From positions 518,501 to 582,500 of the forward strand of contig JACVVK020000384.1 of assembly GCA_018292915.2 (NCBI GenBank): a stretch of DNA of 64,000 nt, in the 5' to 3' direction. Below are positions 1 through 9,971 of the stretch, one piece after another. Below the pieces are notes generated by a model, which worked only from the letters and a program-made list of their open reading frames with translations, did no database searches and was not told the DNA's origin. Source of the DNA: Batillaria attramentaria (lineage: Eukaryota > Mollusca > Gastropoda > Batillariidae). A program made the position numbers and the translations under genes. Within the stretch, counting starts at the first letter, position 1. Each line of letters opens with the position of its first letter.

Positions 1-1016
1 GGATGGATGACCATGGCATTATTTTTACACCACGCAGACACGTCGTGAAGGCTTCGTTGGAGAGTGCCAGCTGCGTCAGTAACAGAATTACCTGCAGTGT
101 GGATCGACGTATCATCCGCAAACAAGTCGCACTGGGGTTTCTTAGACGTTAAGTGAAGGGGTAAATCATTAATATATAAGCAGAATAGAAGTGGCCCGAG
201 GACACTCCCTTGTGGTACACCAAACTTTAGGTTTTTGAGGGAGAAGTATGACCCGTTCACAAGGACTTTCTGCTTTCTTTCACTCAAATAAGAAGTAAAA
301 AACGAAACGGCTGAAGTATTCCTGAGATAAAAATGGAGTTTTGAAATTAAAAAGTTTTGGTCCACGACATCGAAAGCTTTTTTAAAGTCCAGGAATATTG
401 CCCCTGTTATCTGAGACTTATTCATATTAGATAGCCACGTGTCGGATAGTCGACTGAGAGCTGTGTGGCACGAGTGACCGGCGCGGAAACCAGACTGAAA
501 AGGGTGAAAAAGTTTGCGCTGTTCCATGTATTCGGTGAGATGTTTATGAACGTGCTTCTCAAGAGTCTTTGACAGTACAGACAACAAGGATATTGGACGA
601 TAGTTATTGGGGTCAGAGCGATCTTTTGTTTTGGGTAGCGGGATGACTTTCGCATTTTTGAAACAGAGGGGGAATTTATATTGTTCAATGCACATATTGT
701 AAATGAAGGTAAGAGACTACGATGTATGGGAGAGACATTTTCAATAATTGTGGGCTTATGTCATCTGGTCCAGATGATTTCTTGTTGGTCATGCTACTTA
801 TAAGTTTGCCCACTTCGTGAACAGCAAGAAAAGGAATAGAGAATGAATGTGTACCAGCAGTCTTTTGTTTACAAAAATCGGACAAGACCCTCAGAGCAGC
901 AGTTGTCTGAGTCATATGACTGCGATGGGAATAATTCCTCTGTAACCGAGAGAAAATGATCATTAAAGGTATCAGCAGAGAGATCATTAGGAATAGAGAC
1001 ATATCGCTGCTACCAG
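1..1016 (-). pseudogene. Non-LTR retrotransposon reverse transcriptase fragment (CR1/jockey-like)
   Basis: The minus strand encodes the fingers and palm of a non-LTR reverse transcriptase. Read from about 1000 downward it shows SSGPDDISPQLLKMSLPYIV, then, after a frameshift near 690-700, AKVIPLPKTKDRSDPN and YRPISLLSVLSK. These are followed by FLDFKKAFD, GVPQGSVLGPLLF and the catalytic FADD motif, running to the window edge. The first block is in a different frame from the rest, so this copy is broken. It is also cut on its 5' side near 1016 by a CA/GA microsatellite, and no endonuclease domain precedes it here. The wording of the motifs closely resembles the better preserved RT at 61.4-62.9 kb, so both probably belong to one family. 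The 3' part lies outside the window. Confidence 0.88.
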
Positions 1017-1029
1017 AGAGAGAGAGAGA

Positions 1030-1070
<41 letters not shown>
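1017..1070. repeat. GA/CA microsatellite
   Basis: A short GA run continues into an AC run of about 40 bp. It marks the 5' edge of the RT fragment. The Cys-Val and Thr-His reading frames across it are artefacts of the repeat. Confidence 0.95.
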
Positions 1071-1133
1071 CTTTTGCACTTTGTGCAACCGCGTTCCTGT
1101 ATTGTTACACCCATTCGTATCTCAGTTCCCAGG

Positions 1134-1246
1134 GCGGGTGATTGGGAGTGTGTGTATCCTTTCCCACCAAATACGGGTGATATGAAAGATGGGCAACGAT
1201 GAAAAAGCCAGCCCCAGCCGGGATTCGAACTCATGACCCGAGCATA
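1134..1246 (-). mobile_element. SINE-A, tRNA-derived, degraded copy
   Basis: Reading the minus strand, this has the tRNA B-box region (gttcgaatcccggctggggc) followed by the family body. The body carries the 'gatatcacccg.at' and 'ggtgggaaagga' segments also seen in the copies at 4.2, 27.2, 32.3, 38.3 and 63.6 kb. The A-box half is eroded. It is a retroposon remnant, not a tRNA gene. Confidence 0.75.
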
Positions 1247-1727
1247 GAGATTATAAGTTATTTAGTAACGGTGAGTTTTGACATGACGTTTTGGTCAAAT
1301 GGAAACGATCCCCTTGTGCATAGCTGCCTCCCTTGTCCTTTTATTCTGGCCGAAACGATTACAGAATTCGAGGATATACATGCGGTGTCGTCTGTGTGCA
1401 TATCGTTTGGAGTCAGTAATTAGATACAGATGTAGATGTAGTTCATTCCGTATCTGTAAGTACTGAGAAGAAGGGGGGGGGGCAATAACAACAAGAAGAC
1501 CCCCCCACCCCCACCCCCCCACCCCCAAAAAAACCCCACCCTTTTGCAGTGGTTTCACACCCTCTGTCCCTTGCATGCCTCAGTAACATGAAAGATGCCC
1601 TAGGGATAGTTATGACTAACCCATGAGTGATCGGGGAAGTCACATCCTTGATTACAGGAGAGGGGCACCATGACTATCCTAGGGATAACGACAGTATCAC
1701 TGCGCGCAGTAGACCCCACGGAGATAT

Positions 1728-1838
1728 TGGTCAAACGCTGTGGAGCTTGGCGAGGGTTTTTGGTCAAACGCTGTGGAGCTTGGCGAGGGTTTTTGGTCAA
1801 ACGCTGTGGAGCTTGGCGAGGGTTTTTGGTCAAACGCT
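1728..1838. repeat. 33-bp minisatellite, about 3.3 copies
   Basis: The unit tggtcaaacgctgtggagct plus tggcgagggtttt recurs almost perfectly three times, with a partial fourth copy. It ends about 85 bp upstream of the fibrinogen-domain exon, so it is in that gene's last intron. From 1247 to 1727 I see only poly-C/poly-A tracts around 1478-1545 and no gene. Confidence 0.9.
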
Positions 1839-1921
1839 GCGTTCATGCTGTGAACGCATGTGACGTCACGTCGGAATCGTAGAAAATCCTGTCAGTCTGT
1901 GCTATTATATTTGTTCATCAG

Positions 1922-2193
1922 GTGACGCTTTGTACCATCAAAACAACGCGCTGTTCTCCACAAAGGACCGGGACAACGACCAAGACAGCAGCCTTAACTG
2001 TGCCCAGAGACATCAGGGCGCGTGGTGGTACCTTCGTCAAAGTTCAGGTGGCTGTGGTTTCACCAACCTCAACGGTCCGTACAAGTGGTCGTTTGGCTAT
2101 GACGGCATGTTCTGGGTGTTTTTCCAGAGAGACTATCGCGCCATGAAGCGCACTCAGATGAAGATCAGACCCAGTACACCCAATAGTGAATGA
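1922..2193 (+). CDS. Last exon of a fibrinogen-related protein (FReD C-terminus)
   Basis: The exon encodes the C-terminal third of a fibrinogen-like globular domain. Visible marks are the start GDALYHQNNALFSTKDRDND with the D-x-D-N-D calcium loop, the last disulfide pair (NCAQ...SGGC), the AWWY motif, LNGPY, and the closing FWVFFQRDYRAMKRTQMKIR before a TGA stop. A 3' splice acceptor (ttgttcatcag) ends at 1921, and the exon begins in phase 1 (split Gly codon). Upstream exons must lie left of the window, because none is visible between 1 and 1921. In molluscs such domains occur in FREPs, ficolin/tenascin-like lectins and similar secreted recognition proteins. The N-terminal part that would separate these is absent, so the family name is deliberately general. 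Confidence 0.9.
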
Positions 2194-2444
2194 TGATCTG
2201 TTACTGTGAATGATGATCTGTAATTTCTAATGGTCGCACTGCGGACAGTTTGTGCATTTATACACAAATCAGAGATCGTTGAAATGTTGTCATTTTGACA
2301 CTCAAAGAAAAGAAGTAAACACAATCTGCAAGAAAGGCACTGTGAAATGTCCTAAAATGATGTATGTGTATGTGCTTTCTATGTCGGTCAGTCTGTCTGT
2401 CTCCCTCTTAAAGTATATCTTAAAATTATATATATATATATATA

Positions 2445-2872
2445 CAGTATACGCCGGTTATAAGAAACTCGAGGGGGGTGAATTTTTTGGTTTCTTATAT
2501 CCGAGTTTTCTTATATCTGAAAGTCGGATATAAGAAAGTATTTTGAAAAATATTTCTTATAACCGAGTTCAGTGAAAAAAAGGTTTAAAACATTTCTTTT
2601 TTCTCAGTTCGTGTATGTTTTGCATTAAATTAAGAAATATCTGGTTTCTCTTAAAGACCTGCACAGAATAATTATATATGTGTAGAGTTAATATACACCA
2701 GTGCGCTTGTGTCCTTCAATGTCAGATTTTTTTGTTTGAACATGAAAATACTTTTCTTGCTTCCCAACTGTAGCGCTGGCGGTCATGTGGTAAGAAAAAA
2801 CAAAACAAAAAGAAAAAACAACAACAACCAAACCAACCAACCAACCAACCAACCAAACAAAAAAGAACTAAG

Positions 2873-2914
<42 letters not shown>

Positions 2915-3182
2915 CCTTGTATTTATAGGATATATTAAAAGTGCATTATGTATCAACTTTTGATCTATAAAACACTCGTCCCATTAGAGTATGATATGCG
3001 ATGCTTTCCGTGTCTAATTTGGCTGAAAAAAGCTGCAAATTAGCTTTTTTTCTGTTGGGAGGGGGAAGGGGGATGGAGGAAAGATGGACCACGTATATTG
3101 TCAAGAAAGGAATTGATCAACAGTTAGTCTAATACTGATAGTTTTATTCTCCTTAACGCGAGCCCTGTAGACAGAGACAGAC

Positions 3183-3234
<52 letters not shown>

Positions 3235-3706
3235 AGCTCCCAATCAGGCCAAAAAACAAAAAATAATAAAAACAACATATAACAATAGAACAACAAAAAT
3301 GCATCTCGTATTTTTTCTTCTTGCCAACATTCAATTTTGCACGGAACACAATGGTAAAGAACCAATTCAAGAAAAGAAAATCATGCGCCATCATGTGCCT
3401 GTCCTAAGTGACGTCAGACCTGACCTGTTTTCTAAGAATGAGTGAAATTTTCTTGGAAATGTACTTTCGGTTTCTTACAATGAGTGAAATTTTCTTGGAA
3501 ATGTACTTTCGGTTTCTTATATCCGAGTTTTTGTATCAAGCGGGACAAGAAATTTGCTTTCCTAAAACCGAGTTTTCTTATAAGCGAGTTTCTTGTATCT
3601 GAGTTTTTGTAATACATAATAAAGAAGAGTTTGGCCGGGGGAAAAAAATTCGTTGGCAATAACCGAGTTTTCTTATATCCGAGTTGCTTATATCCGGCGT
3701 CCACTG
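2445..3706. mobile_element. Non-autonomous TA-flanked DNA transposon (pogo/Tigger-like ends)
   Basis: The left end reads ta|cagtatacgccggttataag. The right end, reverse-complemented, reads ta|cagtggacgccggatataag. Both are flanked by TA, as expected for Tc1/mariner-superfamily insertion. Subterminal copies of 'ttcttatatccgagtt' occur repeatedly just inside both ends, at 2490-2570 and 3510-3690. A 42-bp unit is duplicated at about 3434-3518. The interior holds GA microsatellites (2874-2910, 3186-3232) and no transposase ORF. The superfamily is inferred from the TA target and the CAGT-type terminus only. Confidence 0.72.
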
Positions 3707-3708
3707 TA

Positions 3709-4224
3709 CACAACACACATACAACACACACAAAGATCCAAATAGCAATGCAAATAGTAACAACACTAATAACAATGTAAAGAAAGAAAAAAAAAGGGAA
3801 AAGGAAAAAAAAACAAAAAAACACTCGCAACATACACAAACATTCCACCTGAGTAATACAGTGTATCACAGACAATGATGATACTCGTCAAGGGGAGCAT
3901 CTTGCCTTGTACCTAACACAGATGCAGTTATGTCACACACAGGTTTTGTCTCATCAACATAGTCATTAGCCACATCGAATAGCCACATAACTGTAAGCAA
4001 GTAGGATCCACTTACAGTTACAGATGGAGATAGACAAATGGGGGGGGGGGGGGGGGTAGGGCAGGCTAGGTTGGGGCAAATGTGCGTTCCACTGTTTGTC
4101 AAAGTTGTGTGGTTCTCAAACTGAGAACAGACATGTATATGGTTGCCAGATTTTTTTAAATGTAGAAATATTTCAAGCTAGATCCGGTATAATTTACACT
4201 AATTTTAGAGCGGAGCTGCTTGGC
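3709..4224. other. Intergenic, no gene recognised
   Basis: A-rich sequence, then about 180 bp (3860-4040, minus) that stays open for some 55 codons but resembles nothing I know, then a 16-G run near 4040-4056. Confidence 0.5.
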
Positions 4225-4420
4225 CGCCTTATGGAATGGGTTGGTTGGTTGGGGGAGGGGGGGGGGGGGGGGGTAACCTCATTTTCCACCGCGTATGGGT
4301 GATATCAAAGACGGGGCAACGAGGAAAAGGCCATCACAAATATTTGGCCCCAGCCGGGATTCGAACTCATGACCCGAGCATTGAAAGTCCAACGCTCTAC
4401 CATTCGGCTATCCCGGCTCC
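4225..4420 (-). mobile_element. SINE-A, tRNA-derived, nearly full copy
   Basis: On the minus strand it starts ggagccgggatagccgaatg, with the A-box (tagccgaatggtag) and B-box (gttcgaatccc) in tRNA spacing. The family body follows (ccaaatatttgtgatggcc, tttgatatcaccc), ending in a poly-C stretch at 4258-4273. The same arrangement recurs elsewhere in the window. Confidence 0.85.
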
Positions 4421-4603
4421 CCTTCCTTACGGAAAGATTGGAGTGCACACAGACTGGAATGAACAGGAAAAGAAGGGGGGGGGGGGAGAGAAGCGTACAC
4501 ACATAGGCAAGTGAAAAACAGGACAACTAATAGGGCTCTTATGAATGAGTTGGTGTTTGGAGTTTTACACTGAGACTGTGGTAAAGAATTTCACATCGTT
4601 ACA

Positions 4604-5042
4604 TACATGTAGTAAGATGTCGGAACTGCAGGATTTTGCTTTATCGAGCATTGCAGAAAATTCATCATACCACTGAAGGGGTGAAGAAGGATTTCTGTAA
4701 ACAAAACTGACCAATAGGGGTGCTGACTTGTTGGCCTTTATGTCAACCCAGATACTATCCACTGTTTTTGACTCAAGGTCTTTCCGCCTGCGGGTAACAT
4801 TTTCAATAGAACTATGGACGCAAACTGTTGTGCCTGTATGGCCGATCGCGACGTAAGACAGAAAAATCTTGAACAGAAATTGAATTATCACTTATGCTAG
4901 AGTTCAATTGGGACTCAGTGATTCCAAACAAGTGAAAAGGGCTGGGCTGATTCAAAAGCACACAGAGATCAGGGATTTTGTCACACAAATGAAAGATATT
5001 TTGATGTCCAATATGTAAATGTTGTGTTTGCGACAAAAACAA
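4604..5042 (-). pseudogene. Non-LTR retrotransposon endonuclease (EEP) fragment
   Basis: Minus-strand frames encode an N-terminal APE-like endonuclease segment. One block has HIGHQNIFHLCDKIPDL and FGITESQLNSSISD, the latter containing the conserved Glu of the 'TET' motif. A second block in another frame continues SIENVTRRRKDLESKTVDSI, then WVDIK and SFVYRNPSSPLQWYDEF. The switch of frame near 4840 and the loss of the catalytic D/H end show decay. It lies downstream, on the same strand, of the esterase ORF1 at 6.7-8.8 kb. It is plausibly the ORF2 start of that same element, separated by inserted transposons. Confidence 0.8.
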
Positions 5043-5102
5043 TTATATATATATATATCTATATATATATATAGAAAAAAAATATATATATATATATTAT
5101 TT

Positions 5103-5176
<74 letters not shown>
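5042..5176. repeat. TA microsatellite
   Basis: Long TA runs with short interruptions. A second TA block at 5356-5391 follows the small element described next, so that element appears to have inserted into the TA array. Confidence 0.95.
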
Positions 5177-5179
<3 letters not shown>

Positions 5180-5351
5180 TGAAACCTGTGTAAAGCGGGC
5201 AACCGCGGGACGGGGCCAAACTGGCCGCCTTAGACAGGTGTGACCGGGTTATCCAGGGTGGCATATCAACAGTTAGCATGTCAGGGGATCCTGTGGGGTG
5301 ACCAGGTTAGACAGTGGCATGGCTTATACAGGTGACCGCCTTGGCAGGTTC

Positions 5352-5356
<5 letters not shown>
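5177..5356. mobile_element. 180-bp MITE-like element inside the TA repeat
   Basis: The left end is cagtgaaacctgtgtaaagc. The right end reverse-complemented is tagtcgaacctgccaaggcg. These are imperfect terminal inverted repeats flanked by TA. No coding capacity. The family is not known to me. Confidence 0.6.
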
Positions 5357-5393
<37 letters not shown>

Positions 5394-5770
5394 AAAGACT
5401 AAAAGCACGATTCAGATAATGCTCAAGCGAAGAAGGTTACGTAAAAAGACTAAGGGATACAGGCTAAATGACAAAAAAAAATGAAAGTATCGAATACAAA
5501 TCAGCAGCGAATAGGGCTGGAGAAGACTACAAAGAGAACAAAAACAAGTTGAGCGTAGAACCGAATTCGTTAAGGAGTAGAAACAGAGAGCAAACCACAG
5601 TCCACTGAGAATGGAAAGTATCCCAGTCACTTCTATAAGCTGTCAGTCATACAAAATACCACCTGCTCCAAACAGGGGCGCTAAATCCTATGCCACCGGC
5701 TGCAGTAGCGTCTGTATCTGACAGTGCTGAAAACAAACTCACATAAAGTCCTGGCACAGTTCACTTTTAA

Positions 5771-6606
5771 AGATCTAAGCTCCCAACGAAAAGCTTTCCG
5801 AAGTGTGAAAAAAATTTACAGAGTCGACCGTGCAAGCACAGTCAACTCTGTCACAGTTGCAGAGTTCACAGAAACAGCGACAAAACCGTGCCGAAAAACT
5901 ACTCCCACTTCCTGTCGGGCTCTGTCCACGCTGCTGTGCACATCGCCGCGCAGTGGTCATCCGTCCGTGCAGTGGTCATCCGTCCGTGCAGTGGTCATCA
6001 CAGCAGCCGTGGCCGAGTCAGTACTGTCCACAATGACCCCCATACAATTCGTATCACTTTTGAATTTGGTCAGTGTCACTCGTATGCCGTGCTGTCGCCG
6101 TCGAAATGTTGACGGTAAGGGTTTTTTTTTTTTTTTTTTTTTGGGGGGGGGGGAGGGTAATTTGCCGAGATGTGCGAGAAATGGACCACGCCGGCACTCA
6201 GATTTGCCAAGCGGGTTTTATCGGCAACAACATCTCCAAATTGCGGTTTTACTTTACGTTCTGCAAGCTAGAGCTGAGATGTTTACGCAAAAAACAAAAC
6301 TGCCTTTCAATACGTGTACCTACCGGTGGTAGCATAGCTTGCGCCCTAACAGTCCAACATCGCTCAGTCGCCTAAACTGACGTATCCGCGGCGTGGTCAC
6401 ATAATGAGCCGGGTTGCACGGGGATGTGCACAGTAGCGTGGACGGAGCCCGACAGGAAGTGGGGGCAGTTTTTCGGCACGGTTTTGTCGCTGTTTCTGGA
6501 CACTGTGTGAACTCTGCAACTGTGACAGAGTTGACTGTGCTTACACGGTCGACTCTGTAAAAATTTGTTCGTACTTTGGAAAGCTTTTTGTTGGGAGCTT
6601 AGATCT
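5771..6606. mobile_element. Foldback transposon with ~180-bp inverted arms, TTAA-flanked
   Basis: Arms 5771-5948 and about 6424-6606 are imperfect inverted repeats of each other. They share agatctaagctcccaac, the cagagtcgaccgtg block, the gcgacaaaaccgtgccgaaa block and the caggaagtgg block. Both ends abut TTAA (5767-5770 and 6607-6610), the piggyBac-type target duplication. A 20-bp motif (gtgcagtggtcatccgtcc) is repeated about three times at 5948-6000, and a T18G10 tract lies at 6121-6151. No transposase is present. The insertion separates ORF1 from the endonuclease fragment of a non-LTR element. Confidence 0.82.
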
Positions 6607-6694
6607 TTAAAGACACCGAATCTGCAAAAGTCTGTTTAGGAAGTGGCACAAAATAATTGACAACTGGCGTGTTAATAGCACTCGTTACCATGCT

Positions 6695-8776
6695 CTAGCT
6701 GATAGGGGGTGGCAAGGTATTGGACCAGTGTCCAACTGGCTGTGCGTAATAGGGTGCAGGCGCGAAATGGTGTAGGTGTGGGTGTACTGCTGCACTTGGG
6801 GTTTGGAACACAGACACATGGTCGTTACGGCGACTGTCATGGGTGTGGTGTTGATAGAAGTCGTGGGGCGAAGGGGACTGCTGCCATGTCTGGTAGTTAC
6901 ACAAGAATGACTGGTCCGGTCCGTATGGCTGCTGCTGACTCTGTTGGCCAGCGTCCTCTCGGCGTTTGAAGGCGGGAGCAGGATATTCTTCCTGGATGCG
7001 TGATTGTGTCTGGTTACGCCTCTCCGAGGGACGCTGCAGCTCCCACTGCCCAGCAACGTGGGAATACAGACGTTCACACGTCGCACCGCTGTCTTTAAAG
7101 CTGAGCTGATCCCCGGTGGCAGAAGTGGAGTGGGAGGGATTAGGCTGACCGCCACGCTTGATGTGCAGTGCGAGACTGATCACGCCCTGCATACTGGGGT
7201 GGATGCGGTCTGTCTTCGTGTAGAGGGCGAGACGTGGTGCGCCGCTGGGAGCTGTAAACACCGTGCTGTTGTCGATGTATGTCACCCCTGTCGTGACACA
7301 AACATGGCGCAGATTGGAGTTGGACAGGGAGATCAGGCTGTTCATGGTGTGACGGCCTTTTGCTGGAATGATGCTGGATGCCTGCACGTGGGCGTTTGGA
7401 AAGACACGCCTGCCATGTTTGAGCAAGTCTTTCCACAACTGAGTGGTGACGTCTCGTCCCTCCTTACAGTCATTTACTCCAGTGTGAAAGGTGACGAGAC
7501 TCACACCTGAAGCCTGTGGTTGGCGTGCCAGCCAGTCCGCTAGATGGTTGGTTCTGAGACCAGACACTGACACTACCTGCACTTTGTCTTGCGGGCCCGT
7601 CGAGATCATCTCCTCTTTGATGTATTTGAGGATGGAGTCCCCTACTAGAAGTGTCGTGGTATCCGGCAACACTGACTGTTGCATCATAAGTGAGGCAGGG
7701 TCTTGAAGCGTGACGTCACGTTGACAGGTGTCCTCGGCCTTAGCACCGCCGCCATCGTTGCTGGCCACGTTGTTACGTGGGGTGATCCTCACTTTGATGC
7801 TGTCCCCGTCGCGAGTGTCCGAGTTTTGGGGGCTGCAGGTAGGACTAGTGTCGGTGCTGAGGCCAGGCTGAGATGAAATCTCCGCAGTATCAGGCCCGGT
7901 GCCAGTATCTGTGTCAAGGCTTGCGGGTATAATCCGCCCTGCGAGCACGGCACTGTCAGTAGCACTCATAACCCCAGCAGGGTGAGGAACCGGGTCCATA
8001 GTAGTCTGCAGCAGTGCGTGGTAGGGTGTCGCAACTGGTGACTTTTCTACCTGTTTCTTTAGGTCCCGGAGCAGGTGGCCGTGACTGTCCCTAGCAGAGA
8101 ACAACCGGCCTACTTGGTCCTGAGTTTTACACTGTGAGGTTTCAAGACCAGTCATTCTCTCATTCAGGTCGGCCAGTTTACAGTCCGTACATTGCTCTGA
8201 CACACACAAGTTGGTTGCTGCCTTTACTGCCTCCTCACGAACCTGACTCTCTAGTTGGTCAATTTTAGTCAGTGCTGTTGACAGGCTTTTGAATAAAGTG
8301 TTCACATCTTGACGGAGACAGTGTATAAGTTTGTTAGCACTGTGTAGGCTGGCACGAAGCTGTGACGCTGCAATCAGTGCTTGTGGCGCCGTTAGTTGTC
8401 TGAGGGGAAGAACACGTTGTCCCGTACCGCTTTGGCTTAAACTCAGGGTGGCGGGGTTAGTGCTGTCGGTGTCCTCACGAGTACAGGAGGCAGGTACATC
8501 GCCCGCCTTTGTAGTTGGACGCGTACCTGATCTGGACAATGTTGCGTCACTGCAGTTGCGGTCCATGTGTGGGAGGGGCTCAGAAGTAGTTGAGGGGCTT
8601 GGCAGTCGCTGTAGAACTTCTCTCCCAACCTCCCCATCAACCGAAAGTGAAGGAGTGGTCTGGGGTGCGCTGGAGGGGGAAGATGGCGTAAGTGTCTTTT
8701 TCAAATCCTCTGCTGGTTGCACAATTGTGACCCTCCACCACGAAATGAGTCGTCTTGTTACATGAACAAATAACAC
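6695..8776 (-). CDS. Non-LTR retrotransposon ORF1 with SGNH esterase domain
   Basis: A 693-codon open frame. The N-terminal third is Ser/Thr/Pro-rich with a probable coiled coil around residues 150-230 (LFKSLSTALTKIDQLESQV). From about residue 370 to 540 there is a GDSL/SGNH hydrolase fold: block I TLLVGDSILKYIK with the nucleophile Ser, block III HTGVNDCKEG, and the closing acid-base pair DRIHPS. The C-terminus is Gln/His/Pro-rich. Esterase domains of this type occur in ORF1 proteins of CR1-like elements. The first codon of the open frame is GTG, so the true N-terminus probably lies in another frame upstream (8730-8951). The frame ends in TAG at 6695-6697. About 7 bases further, an ATG opens a short frame that runs into the foldback insertion, as expected for the ORF1/ORF2 junction. 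Confidence 0.85.
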   Translation of the reverse strand: MLFVHVTRRLISWWRVTIVQPAEDLKKTLTPSSPSSAPQTTPSLSVDGEVGREVLQRLPSPSTTSEPLPHMDRNCSDATLSRSGTRPTTKAGDVPASCTREDTDSTNPATLSLSQSGTGQRVLPLRQLTAPQALIAASQLRASLHSANKLIHCLRQDVNTLFKSLSTALTKIDQLESQVREEAVKAATNLCVSEQCTDCKLADLNERMTGLETSQCKTQDQVGRLFSARDSHGHLLRDLKKQVEKSPVATPYHALLQTTMDPVPHPAGVMSATDSAVLAGRIIPASLDTDTGTGPDTAEISSQPGLSTDTSPTCSPQNSDTRDGDSIKVRITPRNNVASNDGGGAKAEDTCQRDVTLQDPASLMMQQSVLPDTTTLLVGDSILKYIKEEMISTGPQDKVQVVSVSGLRTNHLADWLARQPQASGVSLVTFHTGVNDCKEGRDVTTQLWKDLLKHGRRVFPNAHVQASSIIPAKGRHTMNSLISLSNSNLRHVCVTTGVTYIDNSTVFTAPSGAPRLALYTKTDRIHPSMQGVISLALHIKRGGQPNPSHSTSATGDQLSFKDSGATCERLYSHVAGQWELQRPSERRNQTQSRIQEEYPAPAFKRREDAGQQSQQQPYGPDQSFLCNYQTWQQSPSPHDFYQHHTHDSRRNDHVSVFQTPSAAVHPHLHHFAPAPYYAQPVGHWSNTLPPPIS

Positions 8777-8951
8777 AAGAAGACATTTCGTCGGGGAGGG
8801 TCACAATTATTAAGGAGACCTCGGCGTCGTTCGACACTAAGCCTCTCAGGGAGCGGGTGGGAGTGGCTGGAGTTTCTTGACTGGACACATCGAGAATCGA
8901 TGCGTGTGGAGGGTGGGGGGAGGGTGTGGAGGGTGGTGAAACCATAGGCAT
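8730..8951 (-). pseudogene. Probable displaced N-terminus of the retrotransposon ORF1
   Basis: An ATG at 8951 opens a frame with PHPPHASILDVSSQETPAT and the cysteine-rich stretch MSSCVICSCNKTTHFV, followed by a His-x-Cys, resembling the PHD-like zinc knuckle found at some ORF1 starts. It overlaps the 693-codon frame out of phase. A 24-nt inverted repeat spans the junction (about 8727-8810), so a local inverted duplication may have caused the phase break. The zinc-finger assignment is tentative. Confidence 0.5.
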
Positions 8952-9542
8952 GGCAGGGTAGCAGTGCTCCAGTGTGACGATGTCATTATCCGGGCTCTCG
9001 GTATCTTTTTGTCCTAGTCTGGGTTAGGCCCATAGCCGTGGGTTAAATTAACCTCGACACTTGCATACGGGCCCAGGTCATCTCGTAATTCGTCAAACAT
9101 AAAACAAGGTGCAAAAGGTCGTTAACAGCTGCATGGTTTTGACCTCCCGTCGAGTGTGAGTTTATGGTGCACTCATAATTAATACTCTAGTAATTAGTAT
9201 CCCGCCTGCAAAGACAAGGATGCTTAGAGCGTAACCTTTTCCACCTACCTACGTTGGCTTGCGACAGTGCATGTCCCATTTGTTTTTTAAAGGGAGAAAG
9301 TAAGCCCTCGTCTTGTATGTCAAGCCATTGAATGCTACACGGAAGGAGATTTAAGTCACCTAAAGCACAGAATCTGACGGATCGTGTATTACCCGTAGAA
9401 CCGATTGATGTCTTCAACCTACCCTACAAGAGTGATCCGTTTCCACAATTTAACAACCCCCCCCCCCCACCACCACCACCACCAAAAACAACAACAAAAA
9501 CCAACAACAACAAAAACCCAAAGAAAAAGCAACAACAACAAC
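8952..9542. other. Probable 5' region of the retrotransposon and flank
   Basis: No gene seen. It contains a C10 tract and A-rich CAA repeats at 9460-9545 that precede the 2-kb repeat. Being upstream of ORF1 on the minus strand, it may include the element's 5' UTR. Confidence 0.4.
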
Positions 9543-9940
9543 AAGATGGCTACCAGCTCAATATGTTGTTTCTATCCAATGACCTGCTGTAGTCACAGTC
9601 GTAGTCGTTGTGTCATGTATGCAGCCCGCGCGCACACGAACGCAAGCTCTCTGACATCAAGCATGCTGACATAAAGAAAGTACTGGAAACCCTTTCCGTG
9701 CCTCAATGCACTTGCAAAACCCCAAACACATGAGGTCGTGTGAGCTCGCCTAGCTGGTTGACGTCACAAACTTTTTGGCGTGTGCGAGGTTCTACATGGG
9801 TAAATGAATTCTTGTAATAAAGTCGTTCCCCTTTGACAGAGTTACTTCCCGCAGACCTGACTGACAGACGATTGCTTACTGGTATCGGAGAAGAGACCCT
9901 CTCTCTCTCTCTCACGCCTTAGACGCGCGCTTGCGCGCAT

Positions 9941-9971
<31 letters not shown>

